64,000 bases of DNA from Curtobacterium sp. MR_MD2014 (GCF_000772085.1 NZ_CP009755.1:2418001-2482000); one strand, 5' to 3'. Shown: positions 50,472-58,932, numbered from the stretch's first letter. Made by a program: numbers and translations. The notes: generated by a model not told the origin, from the sequence alone.

Positions 50472-50951
50472 ATGAGCGAGCCGGTCACCGACACCACGAC
50501 ACGCCCCCGGCGGATCCTCGTCCTGAACGGGCCGAACCTCGACATCCTCGGGCGTCGCGACCCGGCACAGTACGGCACCGTGACGCTCGCCGAGCTCGAG
50601 GCGATCGTGCACACCGAGGCGGCGGTCCACGAGCTCGAGGCGGACTTCCGGCAGACCAACCGCGAGGGCGAGCTCGTCGAGTGGCTGCACGAGGCGCTCG
50701 ACGACTTCGTCGCGGTGGTCATCAACCCCGCCGCCTACGCGCACACCTCGATCGCGCTGCACGACGCGGTCGAGGCGCTGAGCGTCCCGGTCGTCGAGGT
50801 GCACCTCTCGAACACGTGGAAGCGCGAGCCGTTCCGGCACGTCGACCACGTCGCGACCGCGGCGACCGCGGTCATCGCCGGCGCGGGCGCCGACGGCTAC
50901 CGCCTGGCGGTCGCCCACGTCGCGTCGCTGGTGGCCGACCCGACCGACTGA
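50472..50951 (+). CDS. aroQ: type II 3-dehydroquinate dehydratase
   Basis: Shikimate pathway. 159 residues. Motifs: VLNGPNLDILGRRDPAQYG (catalytic Tyr), FRQTNREGELVEWLHEA, VINPAAYAHTSIALHDAVEA, EVHLSNTWKREPFRH (His/Arg). The consensus NPGAYTHTS is changed to NPAAYAHTS, a conservative variation. No other aro gene is near. Preceded by a leaderless-type -10. Confidence 0.95.
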   Translation: MSEPVTDTTTRPRRILVLNGPNLDILGRRDPAQYGTVTLAELEAIVHTEAAVHELEADFRQTNREGELVEWLHEALDDFVAVVINPAAYAHTSIALHDAVEALSVPVVEVHLSNTWKREPFRHVDHVATAATAVIAGAGADGYRLAVAHVASLVADPTD

Positions 50952-50952
50952 C

Positions 50953-50994
50953 GGCCTGGAGGCGCGGCACCTGCCCGCCACGCGCCTCCCGTCC
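50953..50994. repeat. palindromic element copy G, degenerate
   Basis: GGCCTGGAGGCGCGGC (50954-50969) and GCCACGCGCCTCCCGTCC share the GGAGGCGCGG/CGCGCCTCC core of the family, but the outer GACGG is changed to GGCCT. Located directly after aroQ. Confidence 0.6.
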
Positions 50995-51067
50995 GCCCCG
51001 CGTCCAGACGTGCCGTCCGTCCCGTCCCGTCCGCCCCGTCCCGTCCCGTCCCGGTGAGGTTCCGAAC

Positions 51068-51113
51068 GGGCGATGTACGTCACGGTCGCGATCGACCGTG
51101 ACGTACATCGCCC
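51068..51113. repeat. 21-bp perfect inverted repeat
   Basis: Arms 51068-51088 and 51093-51113 are exact complements, loop CGAT. The arm begins GGGCGATGTACGTCACG. Located in the aroQ to NADPH-FMN-reductase gap (251 bases without a gene), beside copy G. Confidence 0.9.
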
Positions 51114-51202
51114 CCTCGGCGGACGACGCGCGGCGTGTCGTGCCCGCTCGGCGGCGCGACCGGCGGCGCGTCGTGCGACCGCGAGCGGCGGGCGGGCGGC
51201 GA

Positions 51203-51799
51203 CTAGAAGTCGGCGGGACGGCGGACGTCGTCGGCGCCGACGGCGGCGAAGCCTCCGCGGACGATCGGCAGCGCGCGCCGGACCGCCTGGTCGATGCGCA
51301 GCTCGAGGTCGACGCTGGCGATGTCGTACCCGCCCTCGCGCTTGGTGAAGTCGCGCTCGTTCCCGAACACGCCGAGCGGCAGGGTCGTCGACTGGAAGAA
51401 GCCGAACAGCGGGCGCATCTGGTGCTCGACGAGCAGTGCGTGCCGGTCACTGCCGCCCGTGGCGGTCAGGAGCACCGGGGTGTCGACGAGGTCGTACTGC
51501 CCCACCCAGTCGAAGAAGAGCTTGAAGGCACCGGAGTAGGCGGCCCGGAACGCCGGGCTGCCGACGACGAGCACGTCCGCTGCCTCGACGGTCTCGAGCG
51601 CGCGCCGGGTGCGGTCCGACATCGCCTCGCGGGAGGGCGCGGCACCGAGGTCCGCGAGCAGGGGTCCGATCTCGACCTGTGCGGTCCGGGCGTCCGGCAG
51701 GTCCTTCGCCATGCGCGCCACGGTCGCCCCGACCAGGGTCGAGGTGCGCGAGGGGTCCGATGGGCTGCCGCTGACGCCGACGACGAGTGCTCCGTCCAT
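51203..51799 (-). CDS. NADPH-dependent FMN reductase
   Basis: 198 residues, flavodoxin-like. N-terminal GVSGSPSDPSRTSTL binds FMN phosphate; VVGSPAFRAAYSGAFKLFFDWV is the SsuE/MsuE-type signature; LLTATGGSDRHALLVEHQMRPLFGFFQ follows. Such proteins feed reduced FMN to sulfonate monooxygenases, but none is adjacent. ATG 51799. Confidence 0.9.
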   Translation of the reverse strand: MDGALVVGVSGSPSDPSRTSTLVGATVARMAKDLPDARTAQVEIGPLLADLGAAPSREAMSDRTRRALETVEAADVLVVGSPAFRAAYSGAFKLFFDWVGQYDLVDTPVLLTATGGSDRHALLVEHQMRPLFGFFQSTTLPLGVFGNERDFTKREGGYDIASVDLELRIDQAVRRALPIVRGGFAAVGADDVRRPADF

Positions 51800-51886
51800 G
51801 CGGTCGATGCTCACACGTCGTCCGACGGCCCGTCCGGGTGTGACGACTTGTGTCGCCCACCAGCACGCACGGGTACCGTCCGGGTG

Positions 51887-52348
51887 ATGCAGACGTTCCT
51901 GCCGTACGCCGACTTCCGCGCCTCGGCCGAGGTCCTCGACGACAAGCGACTCGGCAAGCAGCGCGTCGAGACCCTGCAGGTGATGCGGGCGTTGACCCTG
52001 CCGGACTACGGCTGGCAGCACCACCCCGTCGTCGCCATGTGGCGCGGGTACCGCCCGGCGCTGATGGCCTACCAGGACGCGACGTGCCGGGTGTGGCTCG
52101 AGCGCGGGCATGCCGACACCTGCCTGGAGAAGACCCTGGCCGACCTCGGGCTGGTCCCCGAGGACCTGGTCGCGTACGAGCGCGGCGACTTCGCGGTGCC
52201 CGCGTGGAACGCCGACCCGGCGGTGCACGCGTCGCACCGGTCGAAGCTCGTGCAGAAGGCGCCGGAGCACTACCGACCGTTGTTCCCCGACGTGCCCGAC
52301 GACCTGGACTACGTCTGGCCGGGCGTCCCCGCGCCGGCGGCACGCTGA
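51887..52348 (+). CDS. MSMEG_6728 family protein, pyrimidine-dimer glycosylase-like
   Basis: 153 residues: MQTFLPYADFRASAEVLDDKRLGKQRVETLQVMRAL, YGWQHHPVVAMWRGYRPALMAYQDATCRVW, HRSKLVQKAPEHYRPLFPDVP. This matches the actinobacterial MSMEG_6728 family, which shares features with T4 endonuclease V-like DNA glycosylases; activity has not been shown for these proteins as far as can be stated here. TACCGT ends 7 bases before ATG 51887 (leaderless). Confidence 0.88.
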   Translation: MQTFLPYADFRASAEVLDDKRLGKQRVETLQVMRALTLPDYGWQHHPVVAMWRGYRPALMAYQDATCRVWLERGHADTCLEKTLADLGLVPEDLVAYERGDFAVPAWNADPAVHASHRSKLVQKAPEHYRPLFPDVPDDLDYVWPGVPAPAAR

Positions 52349-52633
52349 CACGCTCACCCCCGGGCACGACGACCGGGCGGCCGCCGCTCGACGGCGGGAC
52401 GGCAGCTGCGCGGCCGTTCGACGCCACCGCGACCCGTCGTGGACTGACAGGGGGTGCGGCGCCGGTCAGGGTCCGGCGCCGCGTCCACGACGGGCGCGGC
52501 GGCCGCTCGAGCACGACGACAGGGGATGTCGTGTCCGGCGCCGGACGCGGTCAGGGGTGCTGCGTCCGGTCATGAGCACCGCGGGCCCCGGGGTGACGGG
52601 ACCGCGCGGTGCTGGCCTCGGGTGGTGGGTTCC
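52349..52633. other. non-coding gap with GGCGCC palindromes
   Basis: No supported gene. Holds the 10-bp stem GCGGCGCCGG/CCGGCGCCGC (52456-52482), which can terminate the MSMEG_6728 gene, and GTCCGGCGCCGGAC (52533-52546), plus repeats of GTCAGGG(G). Confidence 0.6.
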
Positions 52634-52900
52634 TCAGAGGTGTTCGGTGTCTCCTCGGTACCGGTCCGTCTCGCTGGGGGCGGGCATGGCCCGACGGAGT
52701 GCCGCGGTGCCGACCGTCGGGAGCAGGGCACTCACGACGGTGGCGAGTGCCCCCACGGTCGCGATGGCGCCGAGCGGGGCGGTGCCGAGGTCGTGCTGCG
52801 CGGCGAGTGCGATGGCGACCACGGTCGCGGGTGCCGGCAGGAGCTGGACCGCACGGAAGGGGACCTCCTGTCGGTCCCGGGTGGTGATCGCGTTCGCCAT
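52634..52900 (-). CDS. hypothetical two-TM membrane protein
   Basis: 88 residues, not recognised. Polar N-terminus (MANAITTRDRQEVPF), two hydrophobic segments (AVQLLPAPATVVAIALAA; LGAIATVGALATVVSALLPTVG), charged tail PSETDRYRGDTEHL. ATG 52900 was chosen because GGAG lies 5 bases upstream; the frame is also open to ATG 52954. The region upstream contains TAGACGTTCTA, a short palindrome. Confidence 0.55.
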   Translation of the reverse strand: MANAITTRDRQEVPFRAVQLLPAPATVVAIALAAQHDLGTAPLGAIATVGALATVVSALLPTVGTAALRRAMPAPSETDRYRGDTEHL

Positions 52901-52979
52901 GGCTCCATCGTGACGGACGATCGCTGTCCGCAGAAGGGGGGACATCACCCCCAACTATGGAGTAGAACGTCTAGTACAC

Positions 52980-54164
52980 TCAGCTCAGGCGCCGAACCGC
53001 GGCGACCGACTCGGCGACCGCCCGCACCACGACGGCCACGTCCTCATCCGTGAGCCCGTCGTCGAACGTCAGTCGCAGGGCCGTGCGCGCGGTGTCCTCC
53101 GACAGTCCGAGGGCGGTGAGGACGTGTGAGGCCTCGGTGCTCCCCGCGGCACAGGCGCTCCCGGAGGAGGTCACGACGTCGCGCTCCTCGAGTTCGAGCA
53201 GCACGGTCTCGCCGTTGACCGCCGGCGGACCACCCGGCACCGCCGGGAAGCAGAACGACGCGTGCCCCGGGAGCCGACCCGCCCCGCCCAGCGCCGACCC
53301 GACCGGCGCCGCCCCGGTCAGCACGGCACCGGGCACCGACGCCAGCACGCCCTCGACCACGGCGTCCCGGGTCACGGTCGCACGGGCGGCAGCGGCGCCC
53401 CGGGCCCCCTCGACGAGCGACACCGCGGTGGCGAGGGCGACCGCTCCGGCGACGTCCTCGGTCCCCGACCGTCTCCCCCGCTCCTGTCCCCCGCCGTGCA
53501 GCAGCGGCTCGAGCGGTACCCCACCCCGGACCGCGAGTGCGCCGGTGCCCTTCGGGGCGCCGAGCTTGTGCCCGGAGAACGACAGCGCGTCGACGCCGAG
53601 CCGGTCGAGCCCGAGGGGCAGCCACGGAGCGCTCTGCACGGCGTCGGTGTGGAACCGGGCCCCGACGCGGTGCGCGACCGCCGCGAGGGCCGGGAGGTCC
53701 TGCACGGTGCCGACCTCGTTGTCGGCGTGTGCCACCGAGACGAGCGTGGTGTCCGGACGGACGACCCGCGCGAGCGCCTCGGGCGTCACGGTCCCGTCGC
53801 GTTCGACCGGCACGAGCGTGACGGTGAACCCGTGGTGGCGCTCCAGGTACCGGCAGCTCTCGAGCACCGCCTCGTGCTCGATCGCGCTCGTGACGACGTG
53901 CCGGCCGCGGGGTGCCGCGAGCGCGATGCCCTTGACCGCGGTGTTCGCACCCTCGGTGCCGCCGGTGGTGAGGACGACCTCGCCCGGACGGCACCCGAGG
54001 AACCGGGCGATCGTCGCCCGGGCGTCGGCGAGTCCCCGGGCGGCCGCCTCGCCCACCCCGTGCGTGGACGACGGGTTGCCGAAGACGCCGGTGAGGTACG
54101 GCCACATCGCCTCGAGCACCTCGCGGCGGACCGGGGTGGTCGCGGCGCGGTCGAGGTAGAACAC
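52980..54164 (-). CDS. cysteine desulfurase (NifS/IscS type)
   Basis: PLP enzyme supplying sulfur for Fe-S clusters, 394 residues. Motifs: YLDRAATTPVRREVLEAM, GNPSSTHGVGEAAARGL, TTGGTEGANTAVKG, SFSGHKLGAPKGTGAL with the PLP lysine and SSGSACAAGSTEASHVLTALG with the catalytic cysteine. The last gene of the nrtR-nadA-nadB-nadC run, 4 bases from nadC; NadA needs a 4Fe-4S cluster, so a NadA-dedicated desulfurase is likely. Start GTG 54164. Confidence 0.94.
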   Translation of the reverse strand: MFYLDRAATTPVRREVLEAMWPYLTGVFGNPSSTHGVGEAAARGLADARATIARFLGCRPGEVVLTTGGTEGANTAVKGIALAAPRGRHVVTSAIEHEAVLESCRYLERHHGFTVTLVPVERDGTVTPEALARVVRPDTTLVSVAHADNEVGTVQDLPALAAVAHRVGARFHTDAVQSAPWLPLGLDRLGVDALSFSGHKLGAPKGTGALAVRGGVPLEPLLHGGGQERGRRSGTEDVAGAVALATAVSLVEGARGAAAARATVTRDAVVEGVLASVPGAVLTGAAPVGSALGGAGRLPGHASFCFPAVPGGPPAVNGETVLLELEERDVVTSSGSACAAGSTEASHVLTALGLSEDTARTALRLTFDDGLTDEDVAVVVRAVAESVAAVRRLS

Positions 54165-54168
54165 CGGG

Positions 54169-55056
54169 TCAGCCGCCGGTCACGTCGACGTCGAGCCCGA
54201 GGTCGAGCGCCCGCGCCGAGTGGGTGAGTGCGCCGACGGAGACGACGTCGACCCCGGTGCGCGCGATGGCGCCCACCGTGTCGAGCGAGACCCCGCCGGA
54301 GGCCTCGACGAGCGCACGGCCCGCGACCAGCCGCACGCCCTCGACGAGCTGCTCCGGCGTGAAGTTGTCGAGCATGATCGTGTCGACACCGGCCGCGACC
54401 ACGGGTTCGACCTGGTCGAGCCGGTCGACCTCGACCTCCAGGTGGACCGTGTGCCCGAGCCGACCACGGGCTCCGCGGACGGCGTCGCCGATCGCGGTGC
54501 CGCCGGCGAGCAGCACGGCCAGGTGGTTGTCCTTGGCGAGGACGGCGTCGGACAGCGAGTTCCGGTGGTTGTGGCCACCGCCGCAGCGCACGGCGTACCG
54601 CTCGACGGCCCGGAGGCCCGGAGTGGTCTTGCGGGTGTCGACGACCCGTGCGCCCGTCCCCGAGACGGCCGCGACGTACCGCGCGGTGACGGTCGCGATG
54701 CCGGACATCCGCTGCACCAGGTTGAGCCCGACCCGCTCGGCGCGCAGGACCGAGCGCGCAGGGCCGTGCACCGTGGCGAGGACCTGTCCGGCGTCGAAGA
54801 GCTCGCCGTCGGCCAGGTGCAGCTCCGTGCGCACCGTGGGGTCGACGGCGTGCATCACGGCGGCGAACACCGCGCCGCCGGACAGCACGCCGGGTTCGCG
54901 GGCGGCCATGGTCGCGGTCGCGCGGGCGTCGACGGGGATGAGCGTCTCGCTCGTGACGTCACCCCACGGAGCGTCCTCCTCGAGCGCCGTCTCGATCACG
55001 CGACGCAGGGCGTGCGGCGGGATCGTCCCGGGGTCGACTGCGGTGGTGGTGGTCAT
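54169..55056 (-). CDS. nadC: nicotinate-nucleotide pyrophosphorylase (quinolinate phosphoribosyltransferase)
   Basis: Third de novo NAD step: quinolinate + PRPP to nicotinate mononucleotide. 295 residues. Signatures: ALEEDAPWGDVTSETLI, ERVGLNLVQRMSGIATVTARYV, VVDTRKTTPGLRAVERYAVRCGGGHNHR, HTVHLEVEVDRLDQ and DTIMLDNFTPEQL, EASGGVSLDTVGAIARTGVDVVSVGALTHS. ATG 55056 overlaps the nadB stop by 4 bases. Confidence 0.95.
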   Translation of the reverse strand: MTTTTAVDPGTIPPHALRRVIETALEEDAPWGDVTSETLIPVDARATATMAAREPGVLSGGAVFAAVMHAVDPTVRTELHLADGELFDAGQVLATVHGPARSVLRAERVGLNLVQRMSGIATVTARYVAAVSGTGARVVDTRKTTPGLRAVERYAVRCGGGHNHRNSLSDAVLAKDNHLAVLLAGGTAIGDAVRGARGRLGHTVHLEVEVDRLDQVEPVVAAGVDTIMLDNFTPEQLVEGVRLVAGRALVEASGGVSLDTVGAIARTGVDVVSVGALTHSARALDLGLDVDVTGG

Positions 55057-56810
55057 GCGGGGACTCCCTGCTGGACGGGCGCGGTGCTGCTGGACTTCGC
55101 GGTGCTGCTGGACTGCGCTGTGCTGCTGGACTGGACGGAGGCCGGGGCGCTGCCGCGCCGGACGGCGCGGACCCACCCGGTCGACACCGGCGCGGAGGGA
55201 TCGGTCTCCGGGTGATCGGTGCGCGCGTGCGCCCCGCGCGACTCGGTCCGGGAAGCCGCCGCGAGTGCGGTGACCCGCGCCAGGTCGAGCAGGGCGCGGT
55301 CCTCGTGGTCCCGCACGGTGCGCGCCACCGGCGACCGGAGCGCAGCGAGCGCGCGACGTGCGGCGGCGAGTCCGTCCGCGTCCCGGAGCAGGCCGACCCG
55401 CTCCGTCATCTCGGTCTGGACCGCCTGCCGGAGGTCGGTGGCACGGTCCGGGTGGGCGGCGCCTCCGGGCCGTCCGCTGCGGTCCGTCCCGTGCGGCGTC
55501 GATCCCGGCACCCCTCCGTCCGGCCGGGAGGCACGGTGCGGCTCCGCCTCCGTGCCCACCTGGTCGTCGGGGACGGTGCGCACGGGCAGGGCCGCGTCGC
55601 CGCGCAGGCGCAGCTGCGCGGGTCGTGGGGCACCGATCGCGTCGGCGGTCCGCACGCCGAAGACGAGCCCCTCGAGCAGGGAGTTCGACGCGAGTCGGTT
55701 CGCGCCGTGGACGCCGGTGCAGGCGGCCTCGCCGACGGCGAGCAGTCCGGGGAGGCTGGTGCGCCCCTCGCTGTCGGTGGCGATCCCGCCCATCGCGTAG
55801 TGCGCCGCCGGGGCGACCGGCACGCCCTCCCGCGTCCAGTCGAAGCCGGCCGCGCGGGTCGCGCGGGTGAGGCCGGGGAAGCGTGCGACGAGCCGGTCCG
55901 CGCCGAGCCCCGTGGCGTCGAGGAGCACGGGGGCGCCGCCCTGGTCGCGGACGGCGGCCGCGATGCCGCGGGCGACCACGTCGCGCGGCGCCAGCTCGGC
56001 GTCCGGGTGCACGGCGCTCATGAAGCGTCGTCCGGCGGCGTCGCGCAGGACGGCACCCTCGCCGCGGACCGCCTCGGAGACGAGCCCACCGTCGGGTACG
56101 GCCAGCCGGGTCGGGTGGAACTGGACGAACTCCAGGTCGGCGAGGACGGCCCCCGCCCGCCAGGCCGCTGCGACGCCGTCGCCGGTCGCGACCAGCGGGT
56201 TGGTCGTCTCGCGGTACAGGTGGCCGGCGCCCCCGGAGGCGAGCACGACCGTGTCCGCCTCGATGCGTCGGGGCTCGCCGAGCAGGTCGAGCACGTCCAC
56301 ACCGACCACCGCTCCGTCCCGGACGACCAGGTCGGTGAGGCAGGTGCGCTCCAGGACCGTGACGTGCTGCCGGTGCAGGGCGGCGACGAGCGTGCGCTCG
56401 ACCGCTGCGCCCGTGGCGTCGCCGTCGGCGTGCAGGACGCGCCAGCGACCGTGCGCGGCCTCGCGCCCGCGCGCCAGGTCGTCGCCGTGGCGGTCGAGGG
56501 ACGCGGGGTCCGACGTCCGGTCGAACGGGACGCCCAGCGCGAGCAGGTCCCGCACCCGGGCGGGCCCGTCGGCGCAGAGCAGCGCGACGGCGCGCGCATC
56601 GGCCCCACCGACGGCCGCGACGTGGGTGTCGTGCTCGTGCAGCGCGACGGTGTCGTCGGCGCCGAGCGCGACGGCGATCCCGCCCTGGGCAGCGGCGGTG
56701 GCGCCGTCGGCGAGCCCGCCCTTCGTCACCAGGGTGACGTCGTGGCGGGCGCTGGCGCGGATCGCGGCGGTGAGCCCGGCGATGCCGGACCCGACGATGA
56801 CGACGTGCAC
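55053..56810 (-). CDS. nadB: L-aspartate oxidase with unusual C-terminal insertions
   Basis: FAD flavoprotein oxidising L-aspartate to iminosuccinate for NadA. Motifs: VIVGSGIAGLTAAIRAS, GGIAVALGADD, VLASGGAGHLYRETTNP, VQFHPTRLAVPDGGLVSEAVRGEGA, AAHYAMGGIATDSEGRTSLPGLLAVGEAACTGVHGANRLASNSLLEGLVFG. 585 residues, longer than the usual ~530: a Pro/Gly/Arg-rich insert at about residues 425-470 (EPHRASRPDGG) and a Ser/Thr/Gln tail with three SSSTA units (about 565-580) are atypical. GTG 56810 was chosen from the VHVVIVGSG start and CGGGGA upstream. Confidence 0.92.
   Translation of the reverse strand: MHVVIVGSGIAGLTAAIRASARHDVTLVTKGGLADGATAAAQGGIAVALGADDTVALHEHDTHVAAVGGADARAVALLCADGPARVRDLLALGVPFDRTSDPASLDRHGDDLARGREAAHGRWRVLHADGDATGAAVERTLVAALHRQHVTVLERTCLTDLVVRDGAVVGVDVLDLLGEPRRIEADTVVLASGGAGHLYRETTNPLVATGDGVAAAWRAGAVLADLEFVQFHPTRLAVPDGGLVSEAVRGEGAVLRDAAGRRFMSAVHPDAELAPRDVVARGIAAAVRDQGGAPVLLDATGLGADRLVARFPGLTRATRAAGFDWTREGVPVAPAAHYAMGGIATDSEGRTSLPGLLAVGEAACTGVHGANRLASNSLLEGLVFGVRTADAIGAPRPAQLRLRGDAALPVRTVPDDQVGTEAEPHRASRPDGGVPGSTPHGTDRSGRPGGAAHPDRATDLRQAVQTEMTERVGLLRDADGLAAARRALAALRSPVARTVRDHEDRALLDLARVTALAAASRTESRGAHARTDHPETDPSAPVSTGWVRAVRRGSAPASVQSSSTAQSSSTAKSSSTAPVQQGVPA
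55516..55556. repeat. possible palindromic-family remnant within nadB
   Basis: GTCCGGCCGGGAGGCACGG and CCGCCTCCGTGCC flank a short centre; they match the family core GGGAGGC at 7-8 positions. It lies in the atypical insert of nadB. Could be chance. Confidence 0.3.
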
Positions 56811-56842
56811 GGTGCGGTCCCCGGTGTCCTCGCGCGGGGCCG

Positions 56843-58114
56843 TCAGCCGCGGGGCTTCGCGGCGAGCATGCGCTCGAGCGCGACCCGGGCGTCGGCCTGC
56901 ACGTCGGCGGGCACCGTGATCTCGTTGAGGACCTCGCCGCGGACGAGTGCCTCGAGCACCCAGGCGAGGTAGCCCGGGTGGATCCGGTACATCGTCGAGC
57001 AGGGGCAGACGACGGGGTCGAGGCAGGTGATCCGGTGCTGCGGGTACTCGGCCGCGAGCCGGTTCACCATGTTGATCTCGGTCCCGATCGCGAACGAGGT
57101 CGGTTCGGTGGCGGCGGCGACGGTCCGGCGGATGAGGTCGGTGCTGCCCGCAGCGTCCGCAGCGTCCACGACGGCCATCGGACACTCGGGGTGCACGATG
57201 ACCTGCACACCGGGGTCCTCCCGGCGGGCCTGGTCGATCTGCTCGACCGTGAACCGGCGGTGCACCGAGCAGAACCCGTGCCAGAGGACCACCTGCGCGT
57301 CGAGCAGGGTCTGTGCGTCGTTGCCGCCGAGCGCCTTCCGCGGGTTCCACATGGGCATGCGGTCGGTGCTGATCCCCATGGCCTTCGCGGTGTTCCGACC
57401 GAGGTGCTGGTCGGGGAAGAACAGCACGCGCTGCCCCCGCTCGAACGCCCACTCGAGCACGGTCGCCGCGTTCGACGACGTGCAGACGATCCCACCGTTC
57501 CGGCCGCAGAACGCCTTGAGGTCGGCGGCGGAGTTCATGTACGTGACGGGGATCACCGGCACGCGGCCGTCGGCGTCGGGCTCGGTGCCGTACACGGCGG
57601 CGAGCTCGGCCCAGGCCGCCTCGACGCTGTCGATGTCGGCCATGTCCGCCATCGAGCACCCGGCGGCGAGGTTCGGCAGGACCACACGCTGGTCGTCACG
57701 GGCGAGGATGTCCGCCGTCTCCGCCATGAAGTGGACGCCGCAGAACACGATGGCCTCGGCGTCGGGCCGGGTCAGGGCGGCGTTCGCGAGCTGGAACGAG
57801 TCGCCGAGGAAGTCCGCGTGCCGGACGACCTCGTCGCGCTGGTAGAAGTGGCCGAGCACGACGACCCGGTCCCCCAGCGTCGCCTTCGCCCGCTCGATGC
57901 GCTCGTGGAGTTCCGCGTCGCTCGCGGTCCGGTACTCGTCGGGGAGCTGCCCCTGCCGCGGTGCGGAGGTCGGGATGACGTCGGACATCGACGAGCCGGG
58001 GCCGTAGCCCGGGCGGCTGTCGAAGTCCCAGGTCGGCGCGGCGAGGTCGGGGGTGCAGGTGCTGCCGTCGGCCTTGCCGTTGGAGATGAGCTCGATCGTG
58101 GTGGCGATGGACAC
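56843..58114 (-). CDS. nadA: quinolinate synthase
   Basis: 4Fe-4S enzyme condensing iminosuccinate and DHAP to quinolinate. 423 residues, long type. Motifs: VVLGHFYQRDEVVRHADFLGDSF, VFCGVHFMAETADIL, AGCSMADMA, VTYMNSAADLKAFCGRNGGIVCTSSNA, FPDQHLGRNTA, VHPECPMAV and CLDPVVCPCSTMYRIHP, which together hold the three cluster cysteines and more. Ends 32 bases before the nadB start and follows nrtR by 8 bases. Confidence 0.95.
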   Translation of the reverse strand: MSIATTIELISNGKADGSTCTPDLAAPTWDFDSRPGYGPGSSMSDVIPTSAPRQGQLPDEYRTASDAELHERIERAKATLGDRVVVLGHFYQRDEVVRHADFLGDSFQLANAALTRPDAEAIVFCGVHFMAETADILARDDQRVVLPNLAAGCSMADMADIDSVEAAWAELAAVYGTEPDADGRVPVIPVTYMNSAADLKAFCGRNGGIVCTSSNAATVLEWAFERGQRVLFFPDQHLGRNTAKAMGISTDRMPMWNPRKALGGNDAQTLLDAQVVLWHGFCSVHRRFTVEQIDQARREDPGVQVIVHPECPMAVVDAADAAGSTDLIRRTVAAATEPTSFAIGTEINMVNRLAAEYPQHRITCLDPVVCPCSTMYRIHPGYLAWVLEALVRGEVLNEITVPADVQADARVALERMLAAKPRG

Positions 58115-58122
58115 TGTGGTTC

Positions 58123-58842
58123 CTATCGGTTCTGCGGGTGGTGCTGCCGGGGGTGGGCGGGCTGCAGCGGGCCGTTGTCCGCGTAGGCCAGGTCGGGGTT
58201 CGAGCGGTACAGCCGAGCCGGGCGGTGCCGGTCACCGCTCGTGGTCTCGTCCGTCGCGATGACGGCGTCGGACTGCGCGACCTGTCGACGGAAGTTCGCG
58301 GGGTCGAGCGTCCGCCCGAGCACGGCCTCGTACACCCCGCGCAGCTCGGCGAGGGTGAACCGGTCCCCGAGGAACGCCTGCGCGATCCGCGAGTACGACA
58401 CCTTGTTGCGGAGCCGCCAGAGGGCGTAGGCGACGATGTGGTCGTGGTCGAACGCGAGTGCGGGGTGCTCGTCGGCCAGGAACCAGCGGACGTTCCAGTC
58501 GTCGGGGACGGACTCGGCCTCGTCGGGGTGGACGAGCGCCCAGTAGACGATCGACACCACGCGGCTCGGCGAACGGTCGACGTCGCCGAACGCGTACAGC
58601 TGCTCGAGGTACCGCGGCTGCACGTTCGTCGTCTCGCGCAGGCGCGCCGCGGCGGAGTCCTCGAGCCCCTCGTCCGGGCCGACCCAGCCACCGGGCAGCG
58701 CCCACGACCCCTCGAACGGATCGGCGACACGGCGCACGAGCGGCATCCACAGCGCCGGGGCACCGGTGTCGGGGTGCGGGCGCAGGGCGACGATCACGGT
58801 GGAGACCGCGACGCGGATGCTGGTGGGATGTGTTTGTGTCAT
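58123..58842 (-). CDS. nrtR: NrtR-type Nudix/winged-helix repressor of NAD synthesis
   Basis: 239 residues. Nudix-like domain SWALPGGWVGPDEGLEDSAAARLRETTNVQPRYLEQLYAFGD with a degenerate Nudix box (catalytic RE replaced by AR), which fits an ADP-ribose sensor rather than a hydrolase. C-terminal winged helix: YSRIAQAFLGDRFTLAELRGVYEAVLGRTLDPANFRRQV. The gene is first of an operon with nadA, nadB, nadC and nifS. ATG 58842 lies in an inverted-repeat operator region. Autoregulation by NAD-derived ADP-ribose is expected. Confidence 0.93.
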   Translation of the reverse strand: MTQTHPTSIRVAVSTVIVALRPHPDTGAPALWMPLVRRVADPFEGSWALPGGWVGPDEGLEDSAAARLRETTNVQPRYLEQLYAFGDVDRSPSRVVSIVYWALVHPDEAESVPDDWNVRWFLADEHPALAFDHDHIVAYALWRLRNKVSYSRIAQAFLGDRFTLAELRGVYEAVLGRTLDPANFRRQVAQSDAVIATDETTSGDRHRPARLYRSNPDLAYADNGPLQPAHPRQHHPQNR

Positions 58843-58876
58843 GATGACTCGAAGTGTTCGGGTTGTGATGACACTA
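58836..58876 (-). promoter_or_regulatory. inverted-repeat operator and -10 of the nrtR-nad operon
   Basis: GTGTCAT (58836-58842) and ATGACAC (58868-58874) form a perfect inverted pair 25 bases apart; a second small palindrome GTCATGATGAC lies at 58838-58848. The inner copy overlaps TAGTGT (58876-58871 on the minus strand), a likely -10. Fits self-repression by NrtR. Confidence 0.55.
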
Positions 58877-58932
58877 TCAGTCGGTTCACGGAACCGGAAC
58901 AGCGCCGTAACGTGCAGGGTCCCCGACGTGCC

